Shown here piece by piece: positions 35,196-46,624 of a DNA stretch of 64,000 nucleotides. The notes under the pieces are model-generated. The model was not told where the DNA came from. It was given only the letters and a program-made list of their open reading frames with translations, and did no database searches. The translations under genes and the position numbers were made by a program. Positions within the stretch are counted from its first letter, which is position 1, and the number at the start of each line of letters is the position of its first letter. This DNA is from Rhabdophis nuchalis (taxonomy: Eukaryota; Chordata; Lepidosauria; Squamata; Natricidae), in contig CM077649.1 in assembly GCA_039707465.1 (NCBI GenBank), forward strand, positions 11,282,501-11,346,500. Reading direction: 5' to 3'.

Positions 35196-35877
35196 ATAAC
35201 AGTGTTAACAGAATATTAATGTTGATTTATTTTCATCTGCAAAAATAAATACATTGGGAGAGAAAGTAATGGATCATCACCTAAAAACCAATCCATTTCT
35301 GGCCATTATTATTCAACAATATTACTGGGTTGAAATACATGAAACTATTTCACAGGCTACAGCATCAAACAAAGATTTACTTGAACTCATCTGATCTGTC
35401 TGCACTCACTATAAAGAGAGTAATCATGTGTAGAGTTAGCATATCAATAGTGGTGAAAGCTTCCATCCGGTAACACTCAAAAATACAGGCAGGGCTCCTT
35501 CACCACAAAAGTGGGCTTTCCTTTCTGTAAGGTTTTTTAATCAATGCACTACTCAAACTCTCATGTCTGTCTGTGTGTAATCTTTAATTGGGTGAAACAG
35601 TGCATCACAGATGAACAGTTTTTGAATCCAGGTACCTCAAAAGCACAGGGTATAGGTAGATTCTGTATCTCAAACCCAAAACAAATGATAGTCCTTATCC
35701 ATTGTCAGAAGAATAATTTAGGGTTCCTACTCAAAAATAAAGAAAGATGAGATCCAGACAGCTATAAGGAAAGAAGAAATGTTTATTCCTAAAAGCAAAA
35801 CCATTTGCTTGGAGTACAGTGGCAGATTTTTATAGGGGAAGCTTGTCCAGGGTGTCACATGCTGGTTCTATCTAGGG

Positions 35878-36012
35878 CAGGGATGTCCAAACTTGGGAAC
35901 TTTAAGACTTGTGGACTTCAATTCCCAGAATTCCCCAGCCAGCATAGCTGGCTGGGGAATTCTGGGAATTGAAGTCCACAAGTCTTAAAGTTCCCAAGTT
36001 TGGACATCCCTG
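35878..36012. mobile_element. Palindromic hAT MITE (GATGTCCAAACTTGGG type), TSD ATCTAGGG/A
   Basis: The perfect arms run CAGGGATGTCCAAACTTGGG to CCCAAGTTTGGACATCCCTG. The flanks ATCTAGGG (35870-35877) and ATCTAGGA (36013-36020) match at 7 of 8. Confidence 0.95.
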
Positions 36013-36046
36013 ATCTAGGATGCCAATTGAAGTAGGTGTGTGTAGG

Positions 36047-37790
36047 TATCATATTTTTCAGAGTACAAGACGCACCCAGGTTTTGAAGAGGCAAATTATT
36101 TAAAAAGTAGGTAGGTAGATAGAGGGATAGAGAGGGAGAGAAAGAGAGAGAAATACAGTAGGTAGGGAGGGGGAGAGAGAGAGAGTAGGTAGGTAGGTAG
36201 ATAGATAAAGGGATAGACACACACAGAGAGAAATAAAGAGAGATAAAGAAATACAGTAGCTAAGTAGGAAGAGAGAGTGTGTAGATAGGTAGGTAGAGGG
36301 ATAGAGAGAGAGAAATACAGTAGATAGGAAGAGAGAGTAGTTAGGTAGGTAGATAAAGGGATATGTATATATATAGGGAGAGAGAAATACAGTAGGTAGG
36401 TAGGGAGAGAGAGTGTGTGTGTGTGTAGGTAGGTAGGTAGAGGGATAGAGAGAGAGAAATAGAGATAGAGAGAAATACAGTAGATAGGTAGGTAGGGAGA
36501 GAGAGAGGTAGAGGGATAGAAAGAAATAGAAATAGAGAGAAATACAGTAGGTAGGTAGGGAGAGAGAGTGTGTGTGTGTGTAGATAGGTAGGTAGAGGGA
36601 TAGAGAGAGAGAAATAGAGAGAGAAATACAGTAGGTAGGTAGGGAGAGAGATGGTAGGTAAGTAGGTAGGTAGGTAGAGGGATAGAGAGAGAGAAATAGA
36701 GAGAGAGAGAAATACAGTAGATAGGTAGGGAGAGAGAGAGGTAGAGGGATAGAAAGAAATAGAAATAGAGAGAAATACAGTAGGTAGGTAGGGAGAGAGA
36801 GAGTGTGTGTGTAGGTAGGTAGGTAGAGGGATAGAGAGAGAGAAATAGAGAGAGAAATACAGTAGGTAGGTAGGGAGAGATGGTAGGTAAGTAGGTAGGT
36901 AGGGAGAGGGATAGAGAGAGAGAAATAGAGAGAGAGAAATACAGTAGATAGGTATGGAGAGAGAGGTAGAGGGATAGAAAGAAATAGAAATAGAGAGAAA
37001 TACAGTAGGTAGGTAGGGAGAGAGAGAGTGTGTGTGTAGGTAGGTAGGTAGAGGGATAGAGAGAGAGAAATAGAGAGAGAAATACAGTAGGTAGGTAGGG
37101 AGAGAGATGGTAGGTAAGTAGGTAGGTAGGTAGAGGGAGAGAGAGAGAAATAGAGAGAGAGAAATACAGTAGATAGATAGGGAGAGAGAGAGGTAGAGGG
37201 ATAGAAAGAAATAGAAATAGAGAGAAATACAGTAGGTAGGGAGGGAGAGAGAGAGTGTGTGTGTGTAGGTAGGTAGGTAGAGGGAGAGAGAGAGAGAAAT
37301 AGTGATAGAGAGAAATACAGTAGATAGGTAGGGAGAGAGAGAGGTAGAGGGATAGAAAGAAATAGAAATAGAGAGAAATACAGTAGGTAGGTAGGGAGAG
37401 AGAGATTGTGTGTGTGTAGGTAGGTAGGTAGAGGGATAGAGAGAGAGAAATAGAGAGAGAAATACAGTAGGTAGGTAGGGAGAGAGAGGGTAGGTAAGTA
37501 GGTAGGTAGGTAGAGGGATAGAGAGAGAGAAATAGGGATAGAGAGAAATACAGTAGATAGGTAGGTGTTTCTGCTGGCATAGCACTTGATCAATGTAATT
37601 CTCACCAATCAGTTAAAGAGCTTTCCAAAAGGGGAAAAAAAGTTTTTGCACTCTGCAAACTTCCCAAAAAAGGCCCGTTTTTCATGAAAATTGCCCTGTT
37701 TTTTGTCAAACAAATTGCATGCATAGCCTTATGGAGGCTTATAGAGTGCTCCTGGGGGCCGAGGGAGCAAAGAACCCACTTCAAATGGGT
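36047..37790. mobile_element. Remnant of a mariner-type element split by a satellite
   Basis: The left part (ATATTTTTCAGAGTACAAGA, CGCACCCAGGTTTTGAAGAG) and right part (GTTTTTGCACTCTGCAAAC, GGCCCGTTTTTCATGAAAA, GGAGGCTTATAGAGTGCTCC) match the more complete element at 55117-55635. There these parts are nearly adjacent. The right terminus is missing. Confidence 0.72.
36105..37568. repeat. Higher-order satellite of TAGG/GAGA-rich subunits
   Basis: About 1.46 kb is built from three subunits of roughly 75-80 bp, each ending in GAAATACAGTAG. One carries GTGTGTGTGTAGG, one GGTAGGTAAGTAGG, and one GAGGGATAGAAAGAAATAGA. They follow in fixed order with a repeat length near 228-237 bp (TGTG boxes near 36568, 36801, 37028 and 37253). 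Two shorter 150-bp repeats lack the second subunit. The 400-500-codon Leu/Ser/Tyr-rich open frames on the minus strand are products of this repeat. Confidence 0.9.
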
Positions 37791-38523
37791 TAATGTACAG
37801 AATGTGTCTGAAATACAGAACCCATGACTCCCGTGGAATTGAAATTTGGCAAATTTTATTAAATTTTATGATATAAAATTACCATAAAGCATTTTATGAC
37901 ATAAACATTTATAATGTTATAAAATGTATAAAACTGTACCATGCTGTACAGTACAATATGGGCTACTTTTAAAGCAGATACACTTCTAAATACTGTATCC
38001 CCCTGAATTTTATTAAAGAACTTTTCAAGTTCACTAGAAGCTCTGCCACTGTTGAAGACATGTAAGAAACTGGTAAGGAAATATCTCTGAAGTAATGACT
38101 CAGCTGGTCCCAGGTTTTCTAGTGTTTGTTAATGTTAAAATCTAAAGGTTGATCTTTGTCTCATGTTGTAAAACTGGGCTAGATAATTCAGGGTTTCTAT
38201 AATGTCCTTTTGTGTGGTCTCTAGAAGCGCCTTTAATTGAGTGGCCCGAATGTTAAGTAACATTTTCTCCAGCATTAAAAGCTCCCCCCACCCCCAGTTT
38301 TCCCTCTCCCAGCTCTGATGGTTAAAATATTTAGTTTTTTATTTCCCCCCAGGCATTATTGTTATTTTTAGTATGCAATAGCTTTATTTGAAGTGTTCAA
38401 ACTATCATATGTATTGCTGAGTGGCCATTGTTACTTTCATTTCCACTTGTTATCTTTAAATGAGATCCATGAACCCAAATGCCACATAAGGGCACTAAGT
38501 CTCTGTTTTCATTCTTTCTTCAG

Positions 38524-38628
38524 GTTACGATCATTGGAAGGGACAGGTATTAAATTCAAATGAACTTCATGAATTGTATGAAGGACTGAAGCTGAACAAT
38601 GTGAATCATTACGACTATGTACTTACTG
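38524..38628 (+). CDS. PDXK: PDXK coding exon 3 (residues 48-82 plus first base of 83)
   Basis: The acceptor is TTTCTTCAG and the donor is G|GTAAAG. The 105 bases give 35 codons, entering and leaving in phase 1. The peptide opens [20 protein letters not shown] and ends NHYDYVLT, closely matching the human exon; changes such as Asp for Ala at residue 50 are conservative for a reptile ortholog. In the known fold this stretch forms part of the lid and dimer region next to the pyridoxal site. The flanking introns are 11.1 kb and 7.9 kb and full of repeats, but the exon is free of them. Confidence 0.97.
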
Positions 38629-38969
38629 GTAAAGTATCTACAGCTTTGTTTTCTGTAACAATTTAGTTACAATGATAAAAAAACTAGAAAGATTTCAACT
38701 GGAATAAAATTGATCAACCTTATTATACATTAACATTTAAGTGGGATAAAGGCAAAAGGGCCCCTTATCTAGAGAGGGATCATAAATAGCTGTAACGTTC
38801 TCTCTATGGATCGTTAATCTGATTTCACCTCCTTGCAAAAAGTACAATCGTTTTTAATTTCCTTTTTATTCATGTTCCTTTCTGTAGTGACTAGTCGTGT
38901 TTTAAAACTTGCTAGATTAAACTGATCTATATATTGATTTATGTAACTTCTGTTTTTAAACCTATACAT

Positions 38970-39282
38970 CAGGGGTCCCCAACCTTTTTTGCACCAGGGA
39001 CCGGTTTCATTTTAAAGAAAATTCTGCGGACCAGCTGGCGTAGAGGAGGAACTGGGGGCAGGGGGAACAGGCAGCGCATGCACACGCGGAGGGGGGAGTC
39101 GGCTCACTCGGCCCTCTAGGGCCTCCAACGGCGCGAACGGCGCTCTCCCATATCCGGTGTGCGCTCTGCCCAGGGGGCTACTCCCTCCTCCCTCCTCCTC
39201 CTCTCCGGCCCTGCGGCCCGGTTCCTTTCCTATCAAGCCACGGACCGGCACCAGTCCGCGGACCGGGGGTTGGGGACCCCTG
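38970..39282. mobile_element. hAT element (GGTCCCCAACC ends), TSD CTATACAT/CTATAGAT
   Basis: The ends are CAGGGGTCCCCAACCTTTTT and GGGGGTTGGGGACCCCTG. The flanking 8-mers match at 7 of 8 (38962-38969 and 39283-39290). The interior is GC-rich with GCGCATGCACACGCGG and GCCCGGTTCC. Confidence 0.93.
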
Positions 39283-39738
39283 CTATAGATAACAGGAAAC
39301 TATAATTAGGCAAGTATAGATTCATAACCCATAAAGGATTGCCTTGAAGGGCTTTGCACAATTGACATTTTTTTCCTTCTTTGGTTTCCATGACATTTTT
39401 GGATATAAATGAATGAGACTGCCCTGTTTTCTGCGGTAGAAATGAATTTTCAGCAAAAACAAACCTTTTATTTAGGAGACATTTCTGTTATTTTCCGTGA
39501 GGAAAATGTAAGTGGGCAAAATATTCAGAGGAATTTTGCAAGGTGACTGTTTTTATTTCCTGTAGCTAGCCAGCTAAAGAATTTCTTAAGCTTTCCAAAT
39601 ACTACAACTCTCTGGCTGGGGTCAGTGGCGGATTAAGGCTCTCTGGTATCCTAAGCACTGACAAATCTTGGTGCCTTCATTGGGTGTTTTTTTCTTTCTC
39701 AACCTTGTGGTGCCCCCTTTGGGCCTGGTACCCTAAAC

Positions 39739-39873
39739 CAGGGGTCCCCAACCTTTGCAACTTTAAGTCTGAAGGACTTCAGCTCCCAGAATTCTCCAGC
39801 CAGCAAAGCTGGCTGGAGAAGTCTGGGAGCTGAAGTCCTTCAGACTTAAAGTTGCAAAGGTTGGAGACCCCTG
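39739..39873. mobile_element. Palindromic hAT MITE with unlike flanks (left of a pair)
   Basis: The ends are CAGGGGTCCCCAACC and GGTTGGAGACCCCTG. The left flank is CCCTAAAC and the right flank is CTGTAAAG. CTGTAAAG also stands immediately left of the next MITE at 40031. Confidence 0.92.
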
Positions 39874-40030
39874 CTGTAAAGCACTTGGAATTGTTATTGT
39901 TCTTCACTAAAATAATAAATCGCTTGTGTCTCTAGATCATAGGTTCTATCAGACATTGTATATCCTCCATTAAAACTCTCATCTCAATTCTTTCTGCTCT
40001 TAGAGGAGAGCTTAGAGGAGAGCTGTAAAG

Positions 40031-40141
40031 CAGGGGTCTCCAACCTTTGCAACTTTAAGTCTGAAGGAAAGCAAAGCTGGCTGGAGAAGTCTGGGAGCTG
40101 AAGTCCTTCAGACTTAAAGTTGCAAAGTTTGCCCAACCCTG
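40031..40141. mobile_element. Hybrid palindromic hAT MITE (right of a pair)
   Basis: The left end CAGGGGTCTCCAACC and right end GTTTGCCCAACCCTG are of different subtypes. The flanks are CTGTAAAG (left) and TTCTAAAT (right). The left half lacks part of the inner arm. Confidence 0.92.
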
Positions 40142-40726
40142 TTCTAAATGAAGTTTACACTTCCCAAAACAAATGTAGTTCGGGAAGGCTTTGGCTTCAA
40201 GCTGGAAATTGGGACTCCAAGCAAATATCTTGCAAGAACTTGTCAACCAGTTTGTTCTTCCACCATGTAACTTCTAATGTTGCCGTTCTCTAGATTAGTG
40301 GTCTTCCATTCAGAATCACAACATTGACACAGCAAAAAGCCAAATCTGTAGAATATTTACATATTTATTTATGTACAATACTGAAAGAAATAATATATTA
40401 TTAAGATGATGGAATGCTACTGGCCTACAACTCTTCGTTCTTTTTCCTTGTTTATATTAACGTACATACTGAAAACAGCTACTATTCATTATGATTGTTC
40501 AGATTTTGCCTCACATTATCAGCTCCTAGGCTGGTAAATTGAAAATGAAGGTTGCACAGTGCACAATATTTTAAACATTTTCCTTGTACTATCGAATACA
40601 AGTAGAATAAAAAATAAAATATTTATATAAAAATAAACAGTAGCCACTTCTCCCTATTTCATATAGTAAATTATGTTGTAGTTCTCACCAGTATTTCTTA
40701 TAATGTATATTGTAGATGCATACTTA

Positions 40727-40775
40727 TTTATTTATGTATTTATGTATTTATGTATTTATTTATGTATTTATGTAT

Positions 40776-40834
<59 letters not shown>

Positions 40835-41535
40835 TTTTATTAAATTTGTATAACCGCACCTCTCTCCCCAAAGGAACTCAGGGCGGTGAACAGGAAATTA
40901 AAATAGAAATATAAAATGAGATAATAATAAATACTAAAAACCAATTAAATACTATACCCTGTGCTAAAATTCCCTAAAACTCTTACCCATTAAAATCCAA
41001 TTAAAAACAATTTAGAGTTCAGTCTATAAAATTGATTGTGGAAATTAGGTCAAGCCGGCAAAATGGAAGAAGTATGTCTTCAGATGTTGGCGGAAGGAGC
41101 GGAGGTCCGTGATAGTTCTAAGTTTGGGGGGGTAGGTCGTTCCAGAGGGTTGGGCCCGCCACAGAGAAGGCCCTTCCCCTGGGCGGCGCCAGCTGGCACT
41201 GCCTGGTGGACAGCACCCGGAGAAGTCCCTCTCTGTGGGAGCGAATCGGACGAAGGGATGTATGAGGCAGGAGACGGTCTCGCATATAACTAGGCCCCGA
41301 GCCATGGAGCGCTTTAAAGATGGTGATCAACACCTTGAAGCGCACCCGAAAGGCCAAAGGCAGTCAGTGCAGCTCGCGCAGGAGCGGTGTTACGTGGGAA
41401 TGCCTTGAGGCTCCCAAAATTCCCCGCGCAGCCGCATTCTGAACTTCGAGTGCACCTCAAGGGGAGCCCCATGTAGAGAGCATTACAGTAGTCTAGGCGG
41501 GATGTCACGAGTGCTTGAGTGACTGTGCGAATTAA
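40727..41535 (-). mobile_element. L2-group LINE 3' end with TTTA/TGTA tail
   Basis: The tail microsatellite TTTA with TGTA variants is at 40727-40835. The minus-strand remnants read LDYCNALYMGLPLRCTR, MAFRVRFKVLITIFKALHGS and RAFSVAGPTLWNDLPP. A frame break lies near 41445. Confidence 0.9.
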
Positions 41536-41893
41536 ACAGGAATCTATTTTAATATCTTTTCCCAATATAGCTATGGATAATTTGTGTTTCTGTATTGGTT
41601 TATTGTAATAAACAAGTATCGTGGGCTTTATCTGAAAACAAAGTAAAACATATTGCTTGATAGTTTGGGAAAATCTGTGGGTAAATAATTAGCCACAATC
41701 CTAAACTCTCAAAGATTATCCCTAGCCATGTTAACTAATCTCAAAGCAATAGTTAACTATAAGTAAAAGGTATAAAGGTCATCCTGCTATATATGCATTG
41801 GTTCAATGCAACATTTGTCTTTAATTTAGCTAAGGCAGAAAAATCTGGTCACATCTACTTTATTCAGAACAGGGGTAAAACAATCTTACCACT

Positions 41894-41960
41894 AGTTTAG
41901 TTTAGTTTAGTTTATTTACATTTATATCCCGCCCTTCTCCGCAAAGGACCCAGGGCGGCC
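41894..41960 (-). mobile_element. Very short L2-group LINE tail
   Basis: Only a TTTAG/TTTA tail, ATATCCCGCCCTTCTCC and GGACCCAGGGCGG are present. CCACTA precedes and follows the insert as a possible short target duplication. Confidence 0.78.
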
Positions 41961-42543
41961 ACTAAAAGGATGAGGGAAGGATCAAAAAGAAGATTCTCAT
42001 GCTCAAAGTTCTGGTAGAATGAAAAAAGAAGGGTTACCTTTTTTTTCTTAATCACTTCCATTTGAAAGATTGCCACTTGGAAGAAAACAGCCTGTACAAT
42101 ATAAATATGATGCATTACCCCTCTTTTCCAGGACACAGGAGGACTTTCAATGCTATTAATTTACAGCTTCTCTTGAGCATATCCGTGGTGTTCTTATTTT
42201 GGCTGTCTCTGATCCTGGAAAGGCAACCATGGTGCACAGAGGGGGCTTGGAAAGCTGGATCTCATTCAGAAAAGGCAGACTTGTTTTTTCCATCCCTTTC
42301 CTGAATTTGCAAGCCCCACTCTTTACCTTGCAGTATGTCTCATTGTGGTTAGCAGAATTTAACTCTAGGTAGGTTCATTATCAATCTATTTAATCAAGCT
42401 CTTAGAGCCACCGTTGAATATGCTATAGGTGACTGCATACATTAAATCCTTGGCTCCCTAATTCTATTTTGTAAAGCTTAAATGGAGAATAAGATCGAAG
42501 AGTTTCAGATTTCATACAGTACTAGGTTAGTACACTATTTTGC

Positions 42544-42544
<1 letters not shown>

Positions 42545-42641
<97 letters not shown>

Positions 42642-42955
42642 TTTATTTATAGACCGCCTCCTCTCCCCAAAGGGACTCGGAGCGGTGCACAGGGAAGTTA
42701 AAAAAGCAAATATAAAATACATAAATAGTTAAAATAAGAATTAAACAATTTGTCCCTGCGCTAAAACCCACTATACTAAAACTAAACTACACCCCCCTAA
42801 AAACCCAGTTAAAAACGGAAGACTAACCTAGGCCGGCCAAGCAGAAAAGGTATGTTTTCAATTTTTGACGGAAGGAGCGGAGGTCCGTAGTTGTTCTAAT
42901 TTCGGGGGGAAGGTCGTTCCAGAGGGCTGGGCCCGCCACAGAGAAGGCCCTTATA
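42545..42955 (-). mobile_element. L2-group LINE 3' end with ATA microsatellite tail
   Basis: A long AAT/ATA run (42545-42641) replaces the usual TTTA tail. Then come GACCGCCTCCTCTCC and GACTCGGAGCGGTGCACAGG, and the C-terminal coding end. It is truncated at GAGAAGGCCC near 42952. Confidence 0.9.
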
Positions 42956-42980
42956 AGTCATAAACCATGATTTTACAAAC

Positions 42981-43030
42981 TACAGGTAATTCCCAAGTTC
43001 ACTTAGCAACCGTGCAAAGTTGCGATATAA
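42981..43030. repeat. Possible Tigger-like end followed by a CA repeat
   Basis: ACAGGTAATTCCCAAGTTCA and TTAGCAACCGTGCAAAG resemble the end of the pogo/Tigger-like family. A CA run of about 20 bp follows (43029-43048). Confidence 0.45.
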
Positions 43031-43315
43031 CACACACACACACACACATAGTACTTATGACACAATCCGGAGGTTATGAATATTCAGCACCATGGCAGTC
43101 ATTCCCCTTTACAAAAGATGGCAGAGGCACTGCAACATTCGCCTATTCCTCCCTCCGCCGGGCTTCCACGGACAAGCCTATGGAGACTCATTTATCATTT
43201 ACCTTGTGAAGATCTAGTGAGCTGTCTCCTCTCCAGCCTTTCTGCCATGGTTTCTTTGCTTGCTCCCGGCGCTCCTAAAGTGGAGCAGGGAGAGCAGAAC
43301 AAATGTGCCCTACTT

Positions 43316-43450
43316 CAGGGGTCTCCAACCTTTGCAACTTTAAGTCTGAAGGACTTCAGCTCCCAGAATTCTCCAGCCAGCTTTGCTGGCTGGAGAATTC
43401 TGGGAGCTGAAGTCCTTCAGACTTAAAGTTGCAAAGGTTGGAGACCCCTG
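43316..43450. mobile_element. Palindromic hAT MITE, TSD CCCTACTT/CCTTACTT
   Basis: The near-perfect arms run CAGGGGTCTCCAACCTTTGC to GCAAAGGTTGGAGACCCCTG, with 7 of 8 flanking bases shared. It sits in the left arm of the large palindrome. Confidence 0.95.
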
Positions 43451-43925
43451 CCTTACTTGATTCCTCTGATTCACTGAGGCTTCCTGCCACTTCTGGAGCA
43501 TCGGGCTGCCGCAGTGAGTCTCCTCCAAAGGTTCCCATTCTCAGCGTGGAAAAGCATTGAGACGCCAACGGGTGGCTTTGGGGCAGCAAAATTGCATTCC
43601 CCCCCCCCTCAAAGCATCCTGTCGGCACTCAAACATTTTCGCCTGGAGACTAGAAGCTTCTGGGGGGCCATGATCTCACGCGACATCAGGCACCTATCCG
43701 CTTTTGCAGAGAATAGGTTCCTGACGTCCTGTGAGGTAAAGGCACCCAGAAGTTTCCAGTCTGTGCGCGAAAAGTGTTTGCATGCCAATGGGAAGCTTGA
43801 AGCAACACGATTTCACTGCCCCAAGATCTCCCGTTGGTGTGCAAATGCTTTTCCACACCACGACTGGAAACCTTTGGAGGAAACTCAAGGAGGCTGCCGT
43901 GTTACAACTCTGGTCCCGTAACCAG

Positions 43926-44374
43926 TGTTAGGAAATAAATGCGGAATAGTGTAATACACCGGACAGTAAAGCGATACGTTGCTTTAACCACACACAAACT
44001 CTAAAACACAGATAGTAAGAAAATAAATAGTCTTTACTTTGTAGCAACTAAAATACTTCTTCCGACCAGAGATTCTAACTTCTCAAACAATAACAGTCCT
44101 TCACCAAACATAGAGTTATCTTACAGTGATGCAAAACAAATACTTCTTCTCTCTTCAGCTTCAACTCCTCCAGCGGCAATCAGTAAACACAGGACTCAGT
44201 GGTCGAACAAGGGAATGGACTGTGTTCCTGAGCTTCCTTTATGGTAGAGCTGAGAAGCACAGCCAATCAGAATTTAACACAGTTCTTAAAGCTACATGAC
44301 TCCTTAAGAACATAGGCTCATATATATTGTCAACCCAATATAAGGCTGAATATCCTAATATGCCTGCCGCTACA
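43926..44374 (-). mobile_element. LTR-like block, candidate solo LTR
   Basis: The block interrupts the right arm of the palindrome. On the minus strand it starts TGTAGCGGCAGGC and ends TTCCTAACA, so it has TG...CA ends over 449 bp. CCATAAAGGAAGC inside could be a TATA-like element. No matching target duplication was found, so the LTR reading is tentative. Confidence 0.45.
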
Positions 44375-44821
44375 GAAGTGGCAGGCAGCCTCAGTGAATC
44401 AGAGAAGCCAAGCAGGGCACCTGTCCTGTTCTCCCTCTGCTCTGCTTTCGGAGCGGTAGGAGCAAAAGGCAAAGGTAGGTAGGCAAAGAAACTGCGGCAG
44501 AGAGGCTGGCGAGGGGACAGCTCACTAGATCTTGGCAAGGTAAGTGAGCCTCGGTGTCACAGTAGGGGTGGGGGGAAGCAAGCGTGAAGAGCATGAGGTA
44601 TCTCAGTGGGTTGGGGGAGGTCTTGGGTTGTCTTGAGCAAGTAGCTCGCTCCACCACTAGGCCCCCCATGGCCTTCCCCACCCTGAGATACCTCAGGTGC
44701 TCTTAACGAACCACACAGTTGAATAGCAGTTGTGTGGGCGAAAGCAGGGCGTGATCGTGGTCACGTTATGTGTTTCCTATGAATCTTCGGGTTAGAAACG
44801 TAATTGGATGTTCTATTACAT

Positions 44822-45364
44822 TCATAACTCCTCTCCTGCGCGAGTTGCACTGGCTACCGGTGGCCTTCCGGGTGCGCTTCAAGGTACTTATTACCATCTT
44901 TAAATCGCTCCATGGCTCGGGGCCTAGTTACTTCCGGGACCGCCTCCTGCCACATACCTCCCACCGACCGATTCGCTCCCACAGAGAGGGCCTCCTCAGG
45001 GTGCCGACTGCCGGTCTATGCCGGCTGGCGACGCCCAGGAGTAGGGCCTTCTCTGTGGCAGGGCCTGCCCTCTGGAACGACCTCCTCCCTGAACTTCATA
45101 CTATCATGGACCTTCCCCTCTTCCGCCGCTCACTTAAGACACATCTTTTTCAGCAAGCTGGACTGGCATAGAATTTAAATTTTGGATAGATAGGTTTTAA
45201 TGGGAATTTTAGCACAGGTTTATTATTTAATTTCTTTTTAACTTTTGTATATTTGTTGTTATTATTGTAGATTTTAGTGTCCTGTGCACTGCCCAGAGTC
45301 CGTCTCGACGGAGATTGGTGTGGTTTACAAATCAAATCAAATAAATAAATAAATAAATAAATAA
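44822..45364 (+). mobile_element. L2-group LINE 3' end, + strand, open C-terminal frame
   Basis: The + strand frame reads ITPLLRELHWLPVAFRVRFK, RPIRSHREGLLRVPTAG and LKTHLFQQAGLA with a stop at 45171. It is followed by a 3' UTR variant (CACTGCCCAGAGTCCG) and AAATAAATAAATAA. Confidence 0.92.
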
Positions 45365-45849
45365 CTCAAGGACTAATTGTGTAATGGCTGAGTCACCATT
45401 GCACTGTCAAAATCTAAATGCTGGGTTCATATGTATATTAGTCCCTATTTTAAATGTCTCGTCTTTACCATTTCTTTACAGTTGTCTATTTTTTTTTAAA
45501 GAAAAAGATTACCTGTCGGATTTGTTTAACAATGGAAAGGAAACAGATGTAAAAATCATACATAAATAATTAAGAGCACCTTAGTTTCTGAACTGAGAAA
45601 AAAAGCCTTGGGGTTTTTTGGTGAAAGCCATCAGTAAATTTTCTATCTTCCACACCTGGACTAACTGGGTGAATCAAGATAAAAATAAAAATATTATCGC
45701 TGGCACTAAGTTATTCACACAAACAAAGAAATCAGCATGATTTAGGTAAGCCATACATGAGCTGGCCAAAAAGCTATTCTGGAATATAAGACTGTATTGC
45801 TTTCCACCGAAAAAAAAATGTACATGGGAGACTTGTTATGAATGAATGA

Positions 45850-45850
<1 letters not shown>

Positions 45851-45893
<43 letters not shown>
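45851..45893. repeat. CA dinucleotide microsatellite
   Basis: About 21 uninterrupted CA units directly abut the first copy of the duplicated segment at 45894. Confidence 0.95.
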
Positions 45894-45895
<2 letters not shown>

Positions 45896-46114
45896 CATTC
45901 CTGAATCCAGTGGAACTGGATAATTTGGCAGAACTGGTTAATCCAGCTCTGGAGATTCTCCCCCTTGTTGCCAGGCAAGATTGCACTACATCAGGGGTTC
46001 CCAAACTTGGCAACTTGAAGACTTGTGGACTTCAATTTCCAGAAATCTCCAGCCAGCTCTGCTTGTCAAGTTTGGGAACCCCTGCTACATCAATCAGAGA
46101 CAGCTTGCAATTTG
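45894..46114 (+). repeat. First copy of a duplicated LINE-plus-MITE segment
   Basis: It starts GCCATTCCTGAATCC and ends CAGCTTGCAATTTG, almost identical to 46917-47166. Its MITE (45992-46084) has lost part of one arm and two bases of the right duplication. Confidence 0.92.
45992..46084. mobile_element. Palindromic hAT MITE, shortened, TSD CACTACAT (partly lost)
   Basis: The ends are CAGGGGTTCCCAAACTTGGC and AAGTTTGGGAACCCCTG. CACTACAT is on the left and CTACAT on the right. It is the duplicate of the MITE at 47015. Confidence 0.9.
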
Positions 46115-46441
46115 TAGTTTCCCCAAATCTCAGAAAGTTTATGATGTTTCATAAAGGACCAATCACTGAGATGTTTACTGTGAACATAGACAACAGTTTG
46201 TCATACTATTACAAATTCTATGTAATGTATATTGAGCCTTAAATTTCTACAAAATACAAAATGTAAGGAATAGAAAGAGAAGGACAAAAATAGAGGAAGA
46301 GAAGTGCGAAGGAATAATGAAAATCAAAAAGCAATAGAAAAAGAGAAACTTCCAACTTTCTTCAATACAGTTACAAAGTTAAAATAAGTTATTTTTTTGT
46401 TTTAAAATTCAAAAGCGATATCCCCAGAGAAACGAAGCTAG

Positions 46442-46624
<183 letters not shown>

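Larger units (their letters stand above)
27420..38523 (+). other. PDXK intron 2
   Basis: An 11.1-kb intron bounded by GTAAGT and TTCAG. It contains a chimeric hAT, a mariner-type palindrome, an interrupted CR1-L3, two L2-group LINE copies, MITEs and a higher-order satellite, all listed separately. I see nothing identifiable in 28154-28770, 29570-30490, 31655-31790, 33820-34730, 35200-35865 or 37800-38523. Confidence 0.9.
43150..44610. repeat. Large interrupted palindrome, probable non-autonomous DNA transposon
   Basis: The inner arms 43505-43685 and 43725-43905 are inverted copies (TCCTCCAAAGG, TGGAAAAGCATT, CCAACGGG, TTGGGGCAG). The outer arms 43190-43500 and 44375-44560 are too (AGATCTAGTGAGCTGTC, CTCTGATTCACTGAGGC, CTGCCACTTCT). 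The centre is near 43705. A MITE splits the left arm and an LTR-like block splits the right arm. The family is not identified. Confidence 0.78.

Noticed and set aside
36105..37568. Regular spacing considered as a CRISPR-like array
   Set aside because: The spacers are themselves repeats of the same low-complexity motifs, and the sequence is eukaryotic.
36096..37608. Three overlapping minus-strand open frames of 414 to 502 codons, rich in Leu, Ser, Tyr and Pro
   Set aside because: They are open in all three frames because the satellite lacks stop triplets on that strand. No domain and no codon bias is visible.
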